Source: Kordiimonadales bacterium IMCC3096 (GTDB lineage Bacteria > Pseudomonadota > Alphaproteobacteria > Minwuiales > Minwuiaceae). From it: 64,000 nucleotides of DNA. Made by a program: the position numbers and the translations under genes. Position 1 is the stretch's first letter. Every line of letters begins with the position of its first letter. Below, piece by piece: positions 55,146 through 64,000 of the stretch. A model generated the notes under the pieces. The model saw only the letters and a program-made list of their open reading frames with translations. It searched no databases and was not told the DNA's origin. Where the stretch lies: assembly GCA_016865035.1 (NCBI GenBank), contig CP018227.1, forward strand, positions 2,261,501 through 2,325,500. Reading direction: 5' to 3'.

Positions 55146-56021
55146 TCAGTTCAGCAGTCCGGCATGACGCAGCGCGGCGTCAACCCGGTCGCGGGTTTCC
55201 TGGCCGACGGGGACCACGGGCAACCGGACCTCGTCCGACACCTCGCGAACGCGCGACAGCGCATATTTCACCGGGGCCGGGCTGGGCTCCAGGAACAGCG
55301 CGACATGCAGCGGCATCAGCCGGTCCTGCAATTCCAGCGCGGTGGCGTAGTCACCGGCCAGGCAGGCCTCCTGGAAGGCTGCGCAGAGCTTCGGCGCGAC
55401 ATTGGCGGTCACCGAGATGCAGCCTCGGCCACCATGCGCCATGTGCGCCAGCGCGGTCCCGTCCTCGCCCGAAAGCTGGATGAAGCCGGTACCGCAGGTG
55501 ATGCGCTGCAGCGAGACGCGGTCCAGCTTCGCGGTCGCGTCCTTGACCCCGATGACCTCCGGCAGTTCTGCCAGACGGCCCATGGTCTCCGGCGTCATGT
55601 CGACGATCGACCGGGGCGGGATATTGTAGATGATGATCGGCAGGCCGACGGCGGCCACTTCCGCGAAGTGACGGTACATGCCTTCCTGGCTCGGCTTGTT
55701 GTAGTAGGGCGTGACCACCAGCGCGGCGTCGGCACCGGCTTCCTTGGCGTGGCGGGTCAGGGCCACCGCCTCCAGCGTATTGTTGGAGCCCGTGCCGGCG
55801 ATGACCGGCACACGACCGGCCGCAGCCTCGATGCACAGTTCCACCACCCGGCGGTGCTCCGCGTGGCTCAGTGTCGGGGATTCGCCGGTGGTGCCGGTGG
55901 GCACCAGGCCATGACTGCCTTCCCTGATCTGCCAGTCACAATGGTCGCGAAAGGCCTTCTCATCGACGGCGCCGTTCGTGAACGGCGTGATCAGTGCCGG
56001 TATCGACCCCTTGATGTCCAT
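55146..56021 (-). CDS. dapA: 4-Hydroxy-tetrahydrodipicolinate synthase
   Basis: First enzyme of the lysine/diaminopimelate branch; condenses pyruvate and aspartate semialdehyde. 291 aa. [20 protein letters not shown] (N-terminus), [14 protein letters not shown] (pyruvate site), the tyrosine in [14 protein letters not shown], and the Schiff-base lysine in [14 protein letters not shown] are present. The ATG at 56021 has GGGAG upstream and gives the usual N-terminus [10 protein letters not shown]; an open frame upstream is not family-like. It is divergent from the lytic transglycosylase gene with about 140 bases between. Confidence 0.96.
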   Translation of the reverse strand: MDIKGSIPALITPFTNGAVDEKAFRDHCDWQIREGSHGLVPTGTTGESPTLSHAEHRRVVELCIEAAAGRVPVIAGTGSNNTLEAVALTRHAKEAGADAALVVTPYYNKPSQEGMYRHFAEVAAVGLPIIIYNIPPRSIVDMTPETMGRLAELPEVIGVKDATAKLDRVSLQRITCGTGFIQLSGEDGTALAHMAHGGRGCISVTANVAPKLCAAFQEACLAGDYATALELQDRLMPLHVALFLEPSPAPVKYALSRVREVSDEVRLPVVPVGQETRDRVDAALRHAGLLN

Positions 56022-56158
56022 GACTTTCGCTCCCAGGATTTCGTTGACCCGCGCGTCTGCGGGCCGCGCACTTCTAGTGCATTTGTATTTGTACTGGCAA
56101 CACCGCGACAACCGCATTGTGAAGACGGTTGGCGGTTTGCATCGCTATTGTAGCGCGG

Positions 56159-58231
56159 ATGATTCGAATGATGGAGCCATCTGTCGTGTTTCGCATCCGA
56201 CTGTTGCCCGGGCTTGCCGCTCTCTCCGTGCTTGTGGTGCTGGCTGTGCCCGGGGCGTCATCCCGGGCCGGGACCACGCCTGTGCCACCGCCCAACCCCT
56301 TCCGTGCGGACTCGCTTCGCAGTGGTGAGCTCTCCAATGCGGATGTCATCGCCTACCGTGCCGCCTTCGCGGCCGGACAGCGACATTTGTGGGAAACGGT
56401 GCCGCTGCTGCTGGCGCCCGTGCAGGATCGGCGGCTTGTGCCGGTGCTGGACTGGCTGCGGATACGCAACGGACGGCAGGACGATCCGGATGCCATCCGG
56501 CAGTTCATCGCGGAACAGCCGGACATGCCCGGACACACCAGGCTGGCGATCCGCCTGGAAGAGGCCGTGCTGGCGACCGAGGATGCGGCGGCGATCAACA
56601 GCCACTTCGCCAGCCGGCCTGCGCTGACGCGGCTGGGCAAGCTGCATCTCGCCCTGGTACAGAAGTCATCGGACCCGACCGGCGCCACGAAGATCGCGCG
56701 CGACCTCTGGCGCGATGCGGATTTCGACCTGGCTGATGAGCGCAGGCTGCTTTCCGGCTTTCGCAGCGGGCTGACAGCCGAAGATCATGCCGCGCGCCTG
56801 GACCGGTTGCTGTGGTCGAAGCACCGCGCCGCCGCGACCAGGATGTTGCCGCTGGTTCCCGACGACCTGAAACGGCTGGCCAGGGCGCGTCTCGCCCTGA
56901 TGTACAGGCGTCCGAATGTCGACAGCGCATTGGCGGCAGTGCCCGCGCACCTGCAGCGCGATCCCGGACTGCTGTATGACCGGACCCGCTGGCGCCGTCG
57001 TGCGGGGCGGCATGAGGGGGCGCAGGAAATCCTGCTTTCCGGTCCCGACCATGGCGCGCGTCCTGACCTTTGGTGGATCGAGCGGCGCATACAGATCCGC
57101 GAGTTGCTCGCCGATGATGCCTACGAGAAGGCTTGGCGCATTGCCAGCGAACACGGAATGGAGCGCGGTGCGGCCTTCGCCCAGGGCGAGTTCGAGGCTG
57201 GCTGGATCGCGCTGCGCTATCTGGACAGGCCGCGGATTGCCCTGCGCCACTTCGAGACCCTGTTCGACAATGTTGCCTATCCGGTCAGCCGCGCTCGGGG
57301 GGCCTACTGGATTGCCCGGGCGCACCAGGCGCTGCAGGACCCGGCCCGTGCCGCCGAATGGTTCCGTCGCGCCGCCACCCATGTGGGCACCTACTATGGG
57401 CAGCTGGGCCGGCTGGCCATTGGCGGCGGGCGTCTGGAACTGCCGGCGGAGCCTGCGATCAGCGCCGCCGCGCGCGCGGAATTCGACCAGTTGCCGCTGG
57501 TGCAGATAACGCGGCTGCTGGTGGAGGTCGGGCAGGACCATCTGGCCCGCATGTTCCTGACCCACATGGGGCAGTCGGCAACCGGTGCCGAACGCCGTCT
57601 GCTGCTCGGGGACATGGCGCAGCGGCTGGAGCGTGCCGACCTGCAGGTTCTGGCGGGCAAGCTGGCGGCGCTGGATCAGGTCATGCTGCCTTCCATCACC
57701 TGGCCGCTGACTGCGGACCTGACTGGTGATCTGGAGGTCGGACCGGCACTGGCCCACGCCATCGCGCGGCAGGAAAGCGCCTTCAACCCGAAGGCCGTCA
57801 GCCATGCGGGCGCACGCGGGCTCATGCAGCTGATGCCAGGCACCGCGCGGCTGGTCGCGCGGGAGACGGAAGCGGCGTACCAGCCGCGCCGTCTGACGGA
57901 TGATCCGGCCTACAATGCGCGATTGGGCAGCACCTACCTGGCGTGGCAGATCCGTGACTTCGATGGTTACCTGCCGATGGCGATTGCCGCCTACAATGCC
58001 GGGCCGCATCGGGTGAAACGCTGGATCGAGGCACATGGCGATCCCCGCAACGGAACCGTCGACCCGGTCGACTGGGTGGAGCGCATTCCGTTCTCGGAGA
58101 CGCGGAACTATGTCCAGCGGGTGCTGGAGTCGCTTCAGGTCTATCGCGTACGCATGGAAGGCGGTCATGACCTGCGGCTGGCACGTGACCTTGGTATCCG
58201 CTCCGACGGTCTGCGCATCGTGTTGCGTTGA
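56159..58231 (+). CDS. slt: Soluble lytic murein transglycosylase
   Basis: 690-aa periplasmic enzyme that cleaves peptidoglycan to 1,6-anhydro-muropeptides. Signal region about 8-37, then a long alpha-superhelix with many Trp/Leu-rich TPR-like repeats (about 60-490), then the lysozyme-like SLT domain (about 530-690). The catalytic glutamate is in AIARQESAFNPKAVSHAGA, followed by RGLMQLMPGTARLVA and MAIAAYNAGPHRVKRWI. The start is uncertain (ATG 56159, 56168 or 56171; a TTG at 56129 is also in frame). Divergent from dapA. Length and layout match Slt70-type enzymes. Confidence 0.92.
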   Translation: MIRMMEPSVVFRIRLLPGLAALSVLVVLAVPGASSRAGTTPVPPPNPFRADSLRSGELSNADVIAYRAAFAAGQRHLWETVPLLLAPVQDRRLVPVLDWLRIRNGRQDDPDAIRQFIAEQPDMPGHTRLAIRLEEAVLATEDAAAINSHFASRPALTRLGKLHLALVQKSSDPTGATKIARDLWRDADFDLADERRLLSGFRSGLTAEDHAARLDRLLWSKHRAAATRMLPLVPDDLKRLARARLALMYRRPNVDSALAAVPAHLQRDPGLLYDRTRWRRRAGRHEGAQEILLSGPDHGARPDLWWIERRIQIRELLADDAYEKAWRIASEHGMERGAAFAQGEFEAGWIALRYLDRPRIALRHFETLFDNVAYPVSRARGAYWIARAHQALQDPARAAEWFRRAATHVGTYYGQLGRLAIGGGRLELPAEPAISAAARAEFDQLPLVQITRLLVEVGQDHLARMFLTHMGQSATGAERRLLLGDMAQRLERADLQVLAGKLAALDQVMLPSITWPLTADLTGDLEVGPALAHAIARQESAFNPKAVSHAGARGLMQLMPGTARLVARETEAAYQPRRLTDDPAYNARLGSTYLAWQIRDFDGYLPMAIAAYNAGPHRVKRWIEAHGDPRNGTVDPVDWVERIPFSETRNYVQRVLESLQVYRVRMEGGHDLRLARDLGIRSDGLRIVLR

Positions 58232-58282
58232 GGGTTGGGCAAGGGGCAGCCATGGGCCGCCCGCCACCGCCTGGTTGGACGA

Positions 58283-60250
58283 TCAGGTGCGTGAAGCGAC
58301 AACAGTGAGCTTTGGTTGCTTCGACGAATTCGGGACCACGATATCGGCGGGAAACAGCAACCGCACGGTTGTGCCGACACCTTCCTGACTTTCGATGCGT
58401 ACGGTTCCGCCATGCAGGCGCATCAGATTGTCGACGATGGCGAGTCCCAGGCCGGTCCCGGTCTCACCGGTTGCGACATAGTCGTTGCGCGCCTGCTGGA
58501 ACGGCATCATCACCGCATCGAGCTGGGCGCTGGGGATTCCAACCCCCTCGTCGATGACGGCTATCTCGCAGGCGTCCGGTTGCAGCCGCACGCGCAGCAG
58601 GATCTCCCGACCGTTGGGCGAGAACTTGATGGCATTGGAAAGCAGGTTCACCAGCATCTGGCGCAATGCCTGCGGATCGACATTGATCAGCAGGTCCTGC
58701 GGCACGTCCTGACGCAGGGTCAGGCCCGCCGTCTTCAACTGGAACTCGATCAGCGGATGGGTCTCGCGGAGGATGTGGGCAAAGCGCGCATCCTCCCGCG
58801 TCAGTTCCATCTTGCCGGCCTCGATCTTCGAATAGTCCAGCACCTCGTTGATCACGGTCAGCAGATGCCTGCCACTGGTGCTGATGTAATTCGCGTACTC
58901 CTGGTTCCGTTCCGGCTTGTTGACGAAAAGGGTGATCATTTCCGAGAAGCCGATGATGGCGTTCAGCGGTGTGCGCAGTTCGTGGCTCATGTTGGCCAGG
59001 AACATCGACTTCGCCCTGTTGGCCGCCTCGGCCCTGTCGGCCAGGTGTTCGGCATTCAGCTTCGCGTTGCGCAGGTTCTGCTCGCGTTCCGACAGCATGC
59101 CGACGAGATAGCGCAGGGACTGTCCGATATCCGCGATCTCGTCCTGGCCCTGTACCGGGATCTCGACCCTGTCCCCATCGACGTGACGCAGGATTGCCCG
59201 CTGCAGTTCCGAAAGGCGTTTCAGCACGCTCAGCCGCAGGTAGGCGAGCAGGCCGAGGATCAGGGCAACACCGGCCAGAAAGGCAAAGAGCAGGGTCATT
59301 TCGCTCTCCCGCTCCAGCTTGCCAAGTTCCGCGTTCCGGCTGTCGATGCGCTCCTGCATGGTGTGGAACAGGTCGGAGACCGAACTCGTCAGTCGACTTG
59401 AAAGGCGCTTGTTGCGGGAAAGCAGCCCATTTTCCTGCGCCATCAGCGCCAGCCGCACCCGGGCAAGTTCGAAGACATGATGGTTGCTGCCGAGATAGCG
59501 CGACAGCCGCCAGCCAAGCTCCTTCAGTTCGGCGGCGCGCAGGCCCGCCTCCGTGGAATCATCCGCTGCGCCGAAATCGTTGCCGCTCAGGCCCGTGAGT
59601 CCGGCGTGGCGGCTTGTGACATACTTCTGCTGCGCGCGGTCGATCTGGAAGCGGCTCTCGGCATTGCCCACGGAAACCATCGACTCCAGCGCCCAGCCGA
59701 GGTTGATCAGCCATTCTTTTCCGAAGGCGGAATCGCTGGACTGTGACAGGCGGTCCGTGATCTCGTCGGTCAGGCGATCCGCCTGGTCCAGGATGCGCTC
59801 GATCTGCTCCTCAGTCCGGATCCGCCTGGCGACGATCAGGCTCAGTTCCGCAAGGTTCTCGCGCATGCTGTCGCGGTTCTCGCTGACCTGCAGCACAAGG
59901 CTGCGATCTCCGATGCCGCCGGCAAGAGGTCCGAGGTCGAAGGTCTCAAGCGCCTCGTCCAGGGCCTTGATATTGTCGTCGAGCCGGTTTGCGATCGTCA
60001 TGCGCACATAGTCGGACTTGCTTGCCACCAGTCGCGAAGCGGTTGCCCCAATGGAGCTCGAGATGCGGTCAAGACGCGCCGCGCTGGTCAGCTTCGGGAT
60101 GGTCCGGGTCGCGACACTGTCGTAACCGTCTGCCAGACGCGTCAGGGAATAGAGCGCGACACCGCCTGCCCCCACCATGACCATCAGGGTCAGGACAAGC
60201 GCAGCAGAGAACTTGGTCGAAACCGAAACCTTCCGGTCAAGCCGTGTCAA
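58283..60250 (-). CDS. Membrane sensor histidine kinase, TorS-like sensor domain
   Basis: 655-aa sensor kinase. The TTG at 60250 is preferred: GGGAGG lies 7 bases upstream and it gives the N-terminus TRLDRKVSVSTKFSA leading into the first membrane helix (about 14-36). A helical periplasmic sensor (about 37-325), a second membrane helix (about 325-350), a HAMP linker, and a kinase core follow. The H box is SMFLANMSHELRTPLNAIIG near residue 420; N, G1 and G2 boxes read NLLSNAIKFSPNG, DEGVGIPSAQ and GTGLGLAIVDNLM. There is no receiver domain. It sits 43 bases after the gene for a periplasmic amino-acid-binding protein, on the same strand. Confidence 0.9.
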   Translation of the reverse strand: MTRLDRKVSVSTKFSAALVLTLMVMVGAGGVALYSLTRLADGYDSVATRTIPKLTSAARLDRISSSIGATASRLVASKSDYVRMTIANRLDDNIKALDEALETFDLGPLAGGIGDRSLVLQVSENRDSMRENLAELSLIVARRIRTEEQIERILDQADRLTDEITDRLSQSSDSAFGKEWLINLGWALESMVSVGNAESRFQIDRAQQKYVTSRHAGLTGLSGNDFGAADDSTEAGLRAAELKELGWRLSRYLGSNHHVFELARVRLALMAQENGLLSRNKRLSSRLTSSVSDLFHTMQERIDSRNAELGKLERESEMTLLFAFLAGVALILGLLAYLRLSVLKRLSELQRAILRHVDGDRVEIPVQGQDEIADIGQSLRYLVGMLSEREQNLRNAKLNAEHLADRAEAANRAKSMFLANMSHELRTPLNAIIGFSEMITLFVNKPERNQEYANYISTSGRHLLTVINEVLDYSKIEAGKMELTREDARFAHILRETHPLIEFQLKTAGLTLRQDVPQDLLINVDPQALRQMLVNLLSNAIKFSPNGREILLRVRLQPDACEIAVIDEGVGIPSAQLDAVMMPFQQARNDYVATGETGTGLGLAIVDNLMRLHGGTVRIESQEGVGTTVRLLFPADIVVPNSSKQPKLTVVASRT

Positions 60251-60293
60251 CGCGATGCCTCCCGGCCGCAGATGCTGATTCCTGCATGATAGC

Positions 60294-61337
60294 TCAACGA
60301 ATCGGCGGAGCGTAGTGCAGGCCACCATCACGCCAGAGACCGTTCAGCCCCCGTGGAATGCCCAGCCCGCCTTCGCCAAGGTGGCGTTCGTAGATCTCAC
60401 CGTAGTTGCCGAGGTCCCGGATCATGCGATAGGCCCAGTCATTGCTGAGCCCCATGCCCAGTCCGATCTGGCTGTCGGACCCCAGCAGCCGCCGAATTTC
60501 GGGCGTACCGTTCTCGCGCATCTGCTCGACATTGGCGCTCGTGATGCCCAGTTCCTCGGCGGCGACCAGGGCGCGGCTGACCCAGCGCACGATGTGGAAC
60601 CATTCATCGTCGCCACGCTGGATCACCGAAGACAGCGGTTCCTTGGAGACGATGTCGGGGAACAGGACAAAGTTGTCCGAATCATTTGCCCTGGTCTGCT
60701 TCAGGGACGCCAGCGGGGAGAGGTCATAGGTGATGATGTCACAGCGCCGCGAGAAGAAGGCATCGTAGAGCGCTTCGGACGAATTGAACTCGATGGCCCT
60801 GATCCGGCCATTCAGGCCGGCCGTCAGCTCCGACAGGTTCTTCACTGTCGTGGTGCCGCCGGGCACGCAGACCGTGCCGCTCTTGACCTCGGCCAGCGAG
60901 GTTGCACCCAGGGACCGGTGCGCGAGAAATCCCTGTCCGTCATACAGCAGCACATCGGCGAAGGTGATACCCAGCGCCGTGTCGCGCCCGATCGTCCACG
61001 TGGTATTGGCCATCAGGACATCGAACGCCCCATTGGCCAGTGCCTGAAACCGTACGATGTCATCGACCTCAACCGGTTCGAATGCCTCCGGGTCGTCCAG
61101 AACAGCGGAAGCCAGTGCGCGGCAGAAATCGACGAAGAAGCCTTCCCACTTGCCTGAAACGCCAACCTCGGAGAGGCCGACGCCGCTGGCCGTGACGCCA
61201 CACCGAACCACACCATCCACCTGGATGCGTTCAAGCACGGGGCCGGCATCGGAGGGTCTGTGCGGCAGGACGGCAAGGCACAGGCCGATCACCAGGGCGA
61301 AGACCACGCTGTTCTGGCAGTGGAGGCGGCGTATCAT
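60294..61337 (-). CDS. Periplasmic amino-acid-type solute-binding protein
   Basis: 347-aa exported binding protein of the AapJ/BztA-like amino-acid type. The signal peptide ends near PSDAG at residue 32. Ligand-site segments: RIQVDGVVRCGVTASGVGLS, WEGFFVDFCRALASAVLDDP, FDVLMANTTWTIGRDTALGI and CVPGGTTTVKNLSEL. The C-terminal part GLGIPRGLNGLWRDGGLHYA is typical of this family. No permease or ATPase lies nearby; instead a TorS-like kinase gene is the next gene on the strand. It may thus report ligand to the kinase, as TorT does for TorS, rather than feed a transporter. Confidence 0.87.
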   Translation of the reverse strand: MIRRLHCQNSVVFALVIGLCLAVLPHRPSDAGPVLERIQVDGVVRCGVTASGVGLSEVGVSGKWEGFFVDFCRALASAVLDDPEAFEPVEVDDIVRFQALANGAFDVLMANTTWTIGRDTALGITFADVLLYDGQGFLAHRSLGATSLAEVKSGTVCVPGGTTTVKNLSELTAGLNGRIRAIEFNSSEALYDAFFSRRCDIITYDLSPLASLKQTRANDSDNFVLFPDIVSKEPLSSVIQRGDDEWFHIVRWVSRALVAAEELGITSANVEQMRENGTPEIRRLLGSDSQIGLGMGLSNDWAYRMIRDLGNYGEIYERHLGEGGLGIPRGLNGLWRDGGLHYAPPIR

Positions 61338-61515
61338 GAACTTCTCCCGGGCGGCGGCATTCGGGGCGGGATCGCATCATTCCCCACGGTTGGTTAAAAT
61401 ATGATTGCCCGAACAGGCATTGAATGGAAATGCCTGACCGGTTTCAGCCCCGGGGCCGATTGCACTACATTGACGCCGCACCAGGCCGGATTGGCCTGCG
61501 TCATGGAGATTTCGA

Positions 61516-62205
61516 ATGACCGAGAAGCATTTGCCGGGAATACGCGCCTGCGTCTTCGATGCCTATGGCACGCTGTTCGACGTGAATGCAGCCGCCAGGC
61601 ATTGCGCCGACAGTCTGGGCGACAAGTGGCAGCCGCTGGCGGAGACCTGGCGTGCCAAGCAGCTGCAGTACACCTGGCTGCGCGGCCTGATGGGGCATCA
61701 TGCAACCTTCTGGCAGGTGACCCTGGATGCGCTGGACTACGCGATGGCATCGCTGTCGATCCGGGATGATGCGCTGCGCGATGAGCTGGCCGATCTCTAC
61801 CTCAGGCTGGATGCCTATCCGGAGGTGCCGCAGATGCTGCGCGACCTGAAGGCCGCCGGGATTCGCACGGCCATCCTCTCGAACGGGTCCCCGGACATGC
61901 TGGATGCGGCAGTCAGCAACGCGGGGATCGGTGATCTGCTGGATGCGGTGCTGACGGTGGAGGCGGTGGGTGTGTTCAAGCCCCATCCGTCGGTCTATGG
62001 ATTGCCGGAGGAAACCTTCGGGCTGAAGCGGTCGGAGATGAGTTTCCAGTCATCGAATGCATGGGATGCCCATGCCGCAAAGGCCTTCGGGTTCAACGTC
62101 GTCTGGGTCAATCGCTTCGGACAGGCGGAGGAACGGATACCGTCCCGGCCGGACATGCAGATCAGCGATCTGTCCGGTCTCGCGCGCATCGTAGGAGCTG
62201 TCTGA
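61516..62205 (+). CDS. Haloacid dehalogenase, type II
   Basis: 229-aa HAD-superfamily enzyme of the L-2-haloacid dehalogenase type. The nucleophile is D15 in CVFDAYGTLFDVNA. Later motifs are AILSNGSPDML near residue 117 and SSNAWDAHAAKAFGFNVVWVN near 178-198, the SSNxWD signature of type II dehalogenases. It would hydrolyse a 2-haloacid, but many members act on other small substrates. The following gene starts at the base after its stop (TGA then GTG), so the two are coupled. Divergent from the solute-binding gene; the gap contains an AT-rich patch near 61390-61402. Confidence 0.9.
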   Translation: MTEKHLPGIRACVFDAYGTLFDVNAAARHCADSLGDKWQPLAETWRAKQLQYTWLRGLMGHHATFWQVTLDALDYAMASLSIRDDALRDELADLYLRLDAYPEVPQMLRDLKAAGIRTAILSNGSPDMLDAAVSNAGIGDLLDAVLTVEAVGVFKPHPSVYGLPEETFGLKRSEMSFQSSNAWDAHAAKAFGFNVVWVNRFGQAEERIPSRPDMQISDLSGLARIVGAV

Positions 62206-63084
62206 GTGTCGGATTTCAGCACGCATCACTTCTCGGCCCAGGACGGGACCCGCATTCACTACCGGCGATATGGTGACCGCGCGCTCGACGGGACACCCGT
62301 GCTGTGCCTTGCGGGACTGACGCGGAATTCCAAGGACTTCAACAAGCTGGCAACGCGGCTGGGGCAGGACCGGCTGGTGCTCTGTCCCGACTATCGCGGG
62401 CGGGGGCAGTCCGCCCATGCCGACTACCGCACCTATGCGCCCGGCAGCTACATCAGTGATGTCATGCACCTGCTGGCGGTGGAGGACATTCACCGGGTCA
62501 TCGTCATCGGAACCTCGCTCGGCGGACTGCTGGCGATGGCGCTGACCGTGGCCATTCCGGCGGCGCTGGCCGGACTGGTGATCAATGATGTCGGACCGGA
62601 CATATCGGCCGACGGACAGACACGGATCCTCGACTACGTGGGTGTCGATCAGCGCCACGCCACGCTGGCGAAGGCGGCGGAAGCCATGCGCCAGACCTAT
62701 GGGGCCGCGTTTCCCGACTGGTCGGAGGAGGACTGGCTGACCAATGCGGAGGGGACCTATACCCATGACCCGGTCGCGAACAACTGGAAGCTGGACTATG
62801 ACCTGAAGCTGCGCGATGCCCTGGCCGAGCAGGCGAAGTCGGGTGCCCTGCCGGACCTTTGGGCGCTGTTCCGGGGTCTGGCCCATCTGCCGGCACTTCT
62901 GGTTCACGGGGCGCTCTCGGATGTGCTGAAGGCCGAGACCGTCGCCCGCATGCAGCGCGAGAAACCTGATCTGGAACTGGTCACGCTGGAAAACCGCGGT
63001 CATGCCCCCTCCATGACCGAACCTGCCTGCCTGCCTCGAATTCTCGCGTTTCTGGAGCGCTGCGATGACACTGGCCACCACTGA
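62206..63084 (+). CDS. Alpha/beta-hydrolase
   Basis: 292-aa alpha/beta hydrolase. GTG start directly follows the dehalogenase stop. Oxyanion region LCLAGLTRNSKDF, the segment CPDYRGRGQSAHAD, nucleophile S104 in VIGTSLGGLLA, and histidine in ENRGHAPSMTEP form a complete-looking triad. It resembles 3-oxoadipate enol-lactonase-like and related hydrolases. Its 3' end overlaps the next gene by 20 bases. The set dehalogenase-hydrolase-threonine dehydratase may be one transcript; the common role is unclear. Confidence 0.86.
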   Translation: MSDFSTHHFSAQDGTRIHYRRYGDRALDGTPVLCLAGLTRNSKDFNKLATRLGQDRLVLCPDYRGRGQSAHADYRTYAPGSYISDVMHLLAVEDIHRVIVIGTSLGGLLAMALTVAIPAALAGLVINDVGPDISADGQTRILDYVGVDQRHATLAKAAEAMRQTYGAAFPDWSEEDWLTNAEGTYTHDPVANNWKLDYDLKLRDALAEQAKSGALPDLWALFRGLAHLPALLVHGALSDVLKAETVARMQREKPDLELVTLENRGHAPSMTEPACLPRILAFLERCDDTGHH

Positions 63085-64000
63085 ACCCGTTACCGAATTT
63101 GCGCTGTCCGACATACAGGCCGCGGCGGCACGCATCGATGGCATCGTCCGCCGCACGCCCCTGCTGGAATCCGCCCGGCTGAACGACAGGATCGGTGGTC
63201 GGCTGCTGGTGAAGGCGGAATGCCTGCAGCACACCGGGTCGTTCAAGTTCCGCGGTGCCTACAACCGGCTGGCCGCCATGGATCCGGAGGTGCGCGCCCG
63301 CGGGATTCTCGCCTATTCATCCGGCAATCACGCCCAGGGTGTCGCCCGCGCGGCGCAGATGTTCGGCGTCCCGGCGACCATCATCATGCCGCGCGATGCC
63401 CCGGCCATGAAGCAGCGCAACACGGCTGAATATGGTGCCGCAATCGTGCTCTATGACCGGCATGGCGAAAGCCGGGAGGCCATCGGCAGACAGATCGCGG
63501 CGGAGCAGGGGCTGACGCTGGTGAAGCCTTATGACGATCCGCTGATCATGGCCGGGCAGGGCACGTCGGGCCTGGAATGCGCACAGCAGTGTGCGGAACT
63601 GGACGCCGTGCCGGATCTGGCGCTGGCGCCGACAGGCGGGGGTGGCCTGATGGCCGGTTTCTCCACAGCCATGAAGGCGGCCTTTCCCGATCTGGCGCTG
63701 TTCGCAGTGGAGCCGGAGGGATATGACGATACGGCGCGTTCCCTGCAATCCGGAACCCGGGTCGCCAACACGGCCACGCCGGCCAGCATCTGTGACGCGA
63801 TCATGACGCCACAGCCGGGAGAACTGACGTTTCCTGTCAATCAGCGGACACTCTCCGGTGGTCTCACGGTCAGCGACGGGGAAGTCCGGCAGGCAATGGC
63901 AGACGCCTTCGCCGAACTGAAGGTCGTCATCGAGCCCGGGGGCTGCGTCGCTCTGGCGGCGGTCCTGTCGGGCAAGCTGCCGGTCGCGGGCCGGACAGTC
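63065..64000 (+). CDS. Threonine dehydratase-type PLP enzyme (cut by window end)
   Basis: The frame starting at the ATG at 63065 stays open for all 312 codons to the window edge, so the 3' part is missing. The N-terminus is typical of serine/threonine dehydratases: RIDGIVRRTPLLESARLN, the PLP-lysine K61 in HTGSFKFRGAYNR, AYSSGNHAQGVARAAQMFGV, and the phosphate-binding glycine loop APTGGGGLMAGF. It would deaminate threonine or serine to a 2-oxo acid, or act on a related 3-hydroxy-amino acid. It overlaps the preceding hydrolase gene by 20 bases and lacks an obvious C-terminal regulatory domain within the window. Confidence 0.9.
   Translation, partial: MTLATTEPVTEFALSDIQAAAARIDGIVRRTPLLESARLNDRIGGRLLVKAECLQHTGSFKFRGAYNRLAAMDPEVRARGILAYSSGNHAQGVARAAQMFGVPATIIMPRDAPAMKQRNTAEYGAAIVLYDRHGESREAIGRQIAAEQGLTLVKPYDDPLIMAGQGTSGLECAQQCAELDAVPDLALAPTGGGGLMAGFSTAMKAAFPDLALFAVEPEGYDDTARSLQSGTRVANTATPASICDAIMTPQPGELTFPVNQRTLSGGLTVSDGEVRQAMADAFAELKVVIEPGGCVALAAVLSGKLPVAGRTV

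Overview
The window is a GC-rich, densely packed chromosomal segment with short intergenic gaps, many ATGA stop/start overlaps and frequent GTG or TTG starts. The gene set (PQQ synthesis, CoxSLM-type molybdenum hydroxylase with CoxG, single-chain indolepyruvate:ferredoxin oxidoreductase, glutaredoxin-type Prx5, long polyamine-type ABC permease, FetAB, homogentisate dioxygenase) fits a free-living heterotrophic alphaproteobacterium, probably Rhodospirillales-like. That placement is inference from gene content; there is no rRNA here. There is no prophage, insertion sequence, CRISPR array or integrase. One tRNA (His) is present.

Layout. 0-4.4 kb (+): two polyamine-type ABC permeases, a metal-less M24-fold hydrolase (DoeA/creatinase-like) and a crotonase-family protein without the usual glutamates; probably import and breakdown of a small nitrogen compound. 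4.4-6.85 kb (-): pqqA-(hairpin)-pqqC-pqqD-pqqE, with pqqB absent. 6.9-11.5 kb (-): CoxG, CoxS, CoxL (form II, AYRGAGR) and CoxM. 11.7-16 kb: gpsA, then an alpha/beta hydrolase coupled to a UxaA-type dehydratase, and an SDR. 16-21 kb (+): efp, a SuhB-type phosphatase, and a three-gene envelope module (OmpA-like, MotA/TolQ-like, MotB/OmpA-like). 21-22.8 kb: Prx5, a stand-alone DsbD-N-type protein, tRNA-His.

23.1-33.3 kb (+) is the most accessory-looking stretch. It opens with exopolysaccharide genes (sugar-1-phosphate transferase, Ala-rich secreted protein, beta-barrel, Wza-like exporter). These are followed by a PPP-type phosphatase, a secreted caspase/formylglycine-enzyme-like fusion, a CHASE2 adenylate cyclase and a secreted protein of unknown function. 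The last three look like an envelope-facing signalling module.

33.3-46.9 kb: dimethylglycine/sarcosine-dehydrogenase-like enzyme with a VOC protein, indolepyruvate oxidoreductase, a palindromic repeat, a luciferase-like monooxygenase, a flippase/sulfotransferase pair, FetA/FetB, argG and moaB. 47-54.6 kb (mostly +): OmpA porin, PA0069-type radical SAM protein, hmgA, an unknown protein, then an SDR, two hotdog thioesterases and an AEC transporter. 54.6-64 kb: smpB and dapA (-), soluble lytic transglycosylase (+), a solute-binding protein plus TorS-like histidine kinase pair (-), haloacid dehalogenase, alpha/beta hydrolase and a threonine dehydratase cut by the window end (+).

Start codons were revised wherever a ribosome-binding site, signal peptide or family length argued against the longest frame; each revision is stated in the entry. 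Long open frames antisense to GC-rich genes were left out as shadows. Protein families were assigned by reading motifs, not by database search.
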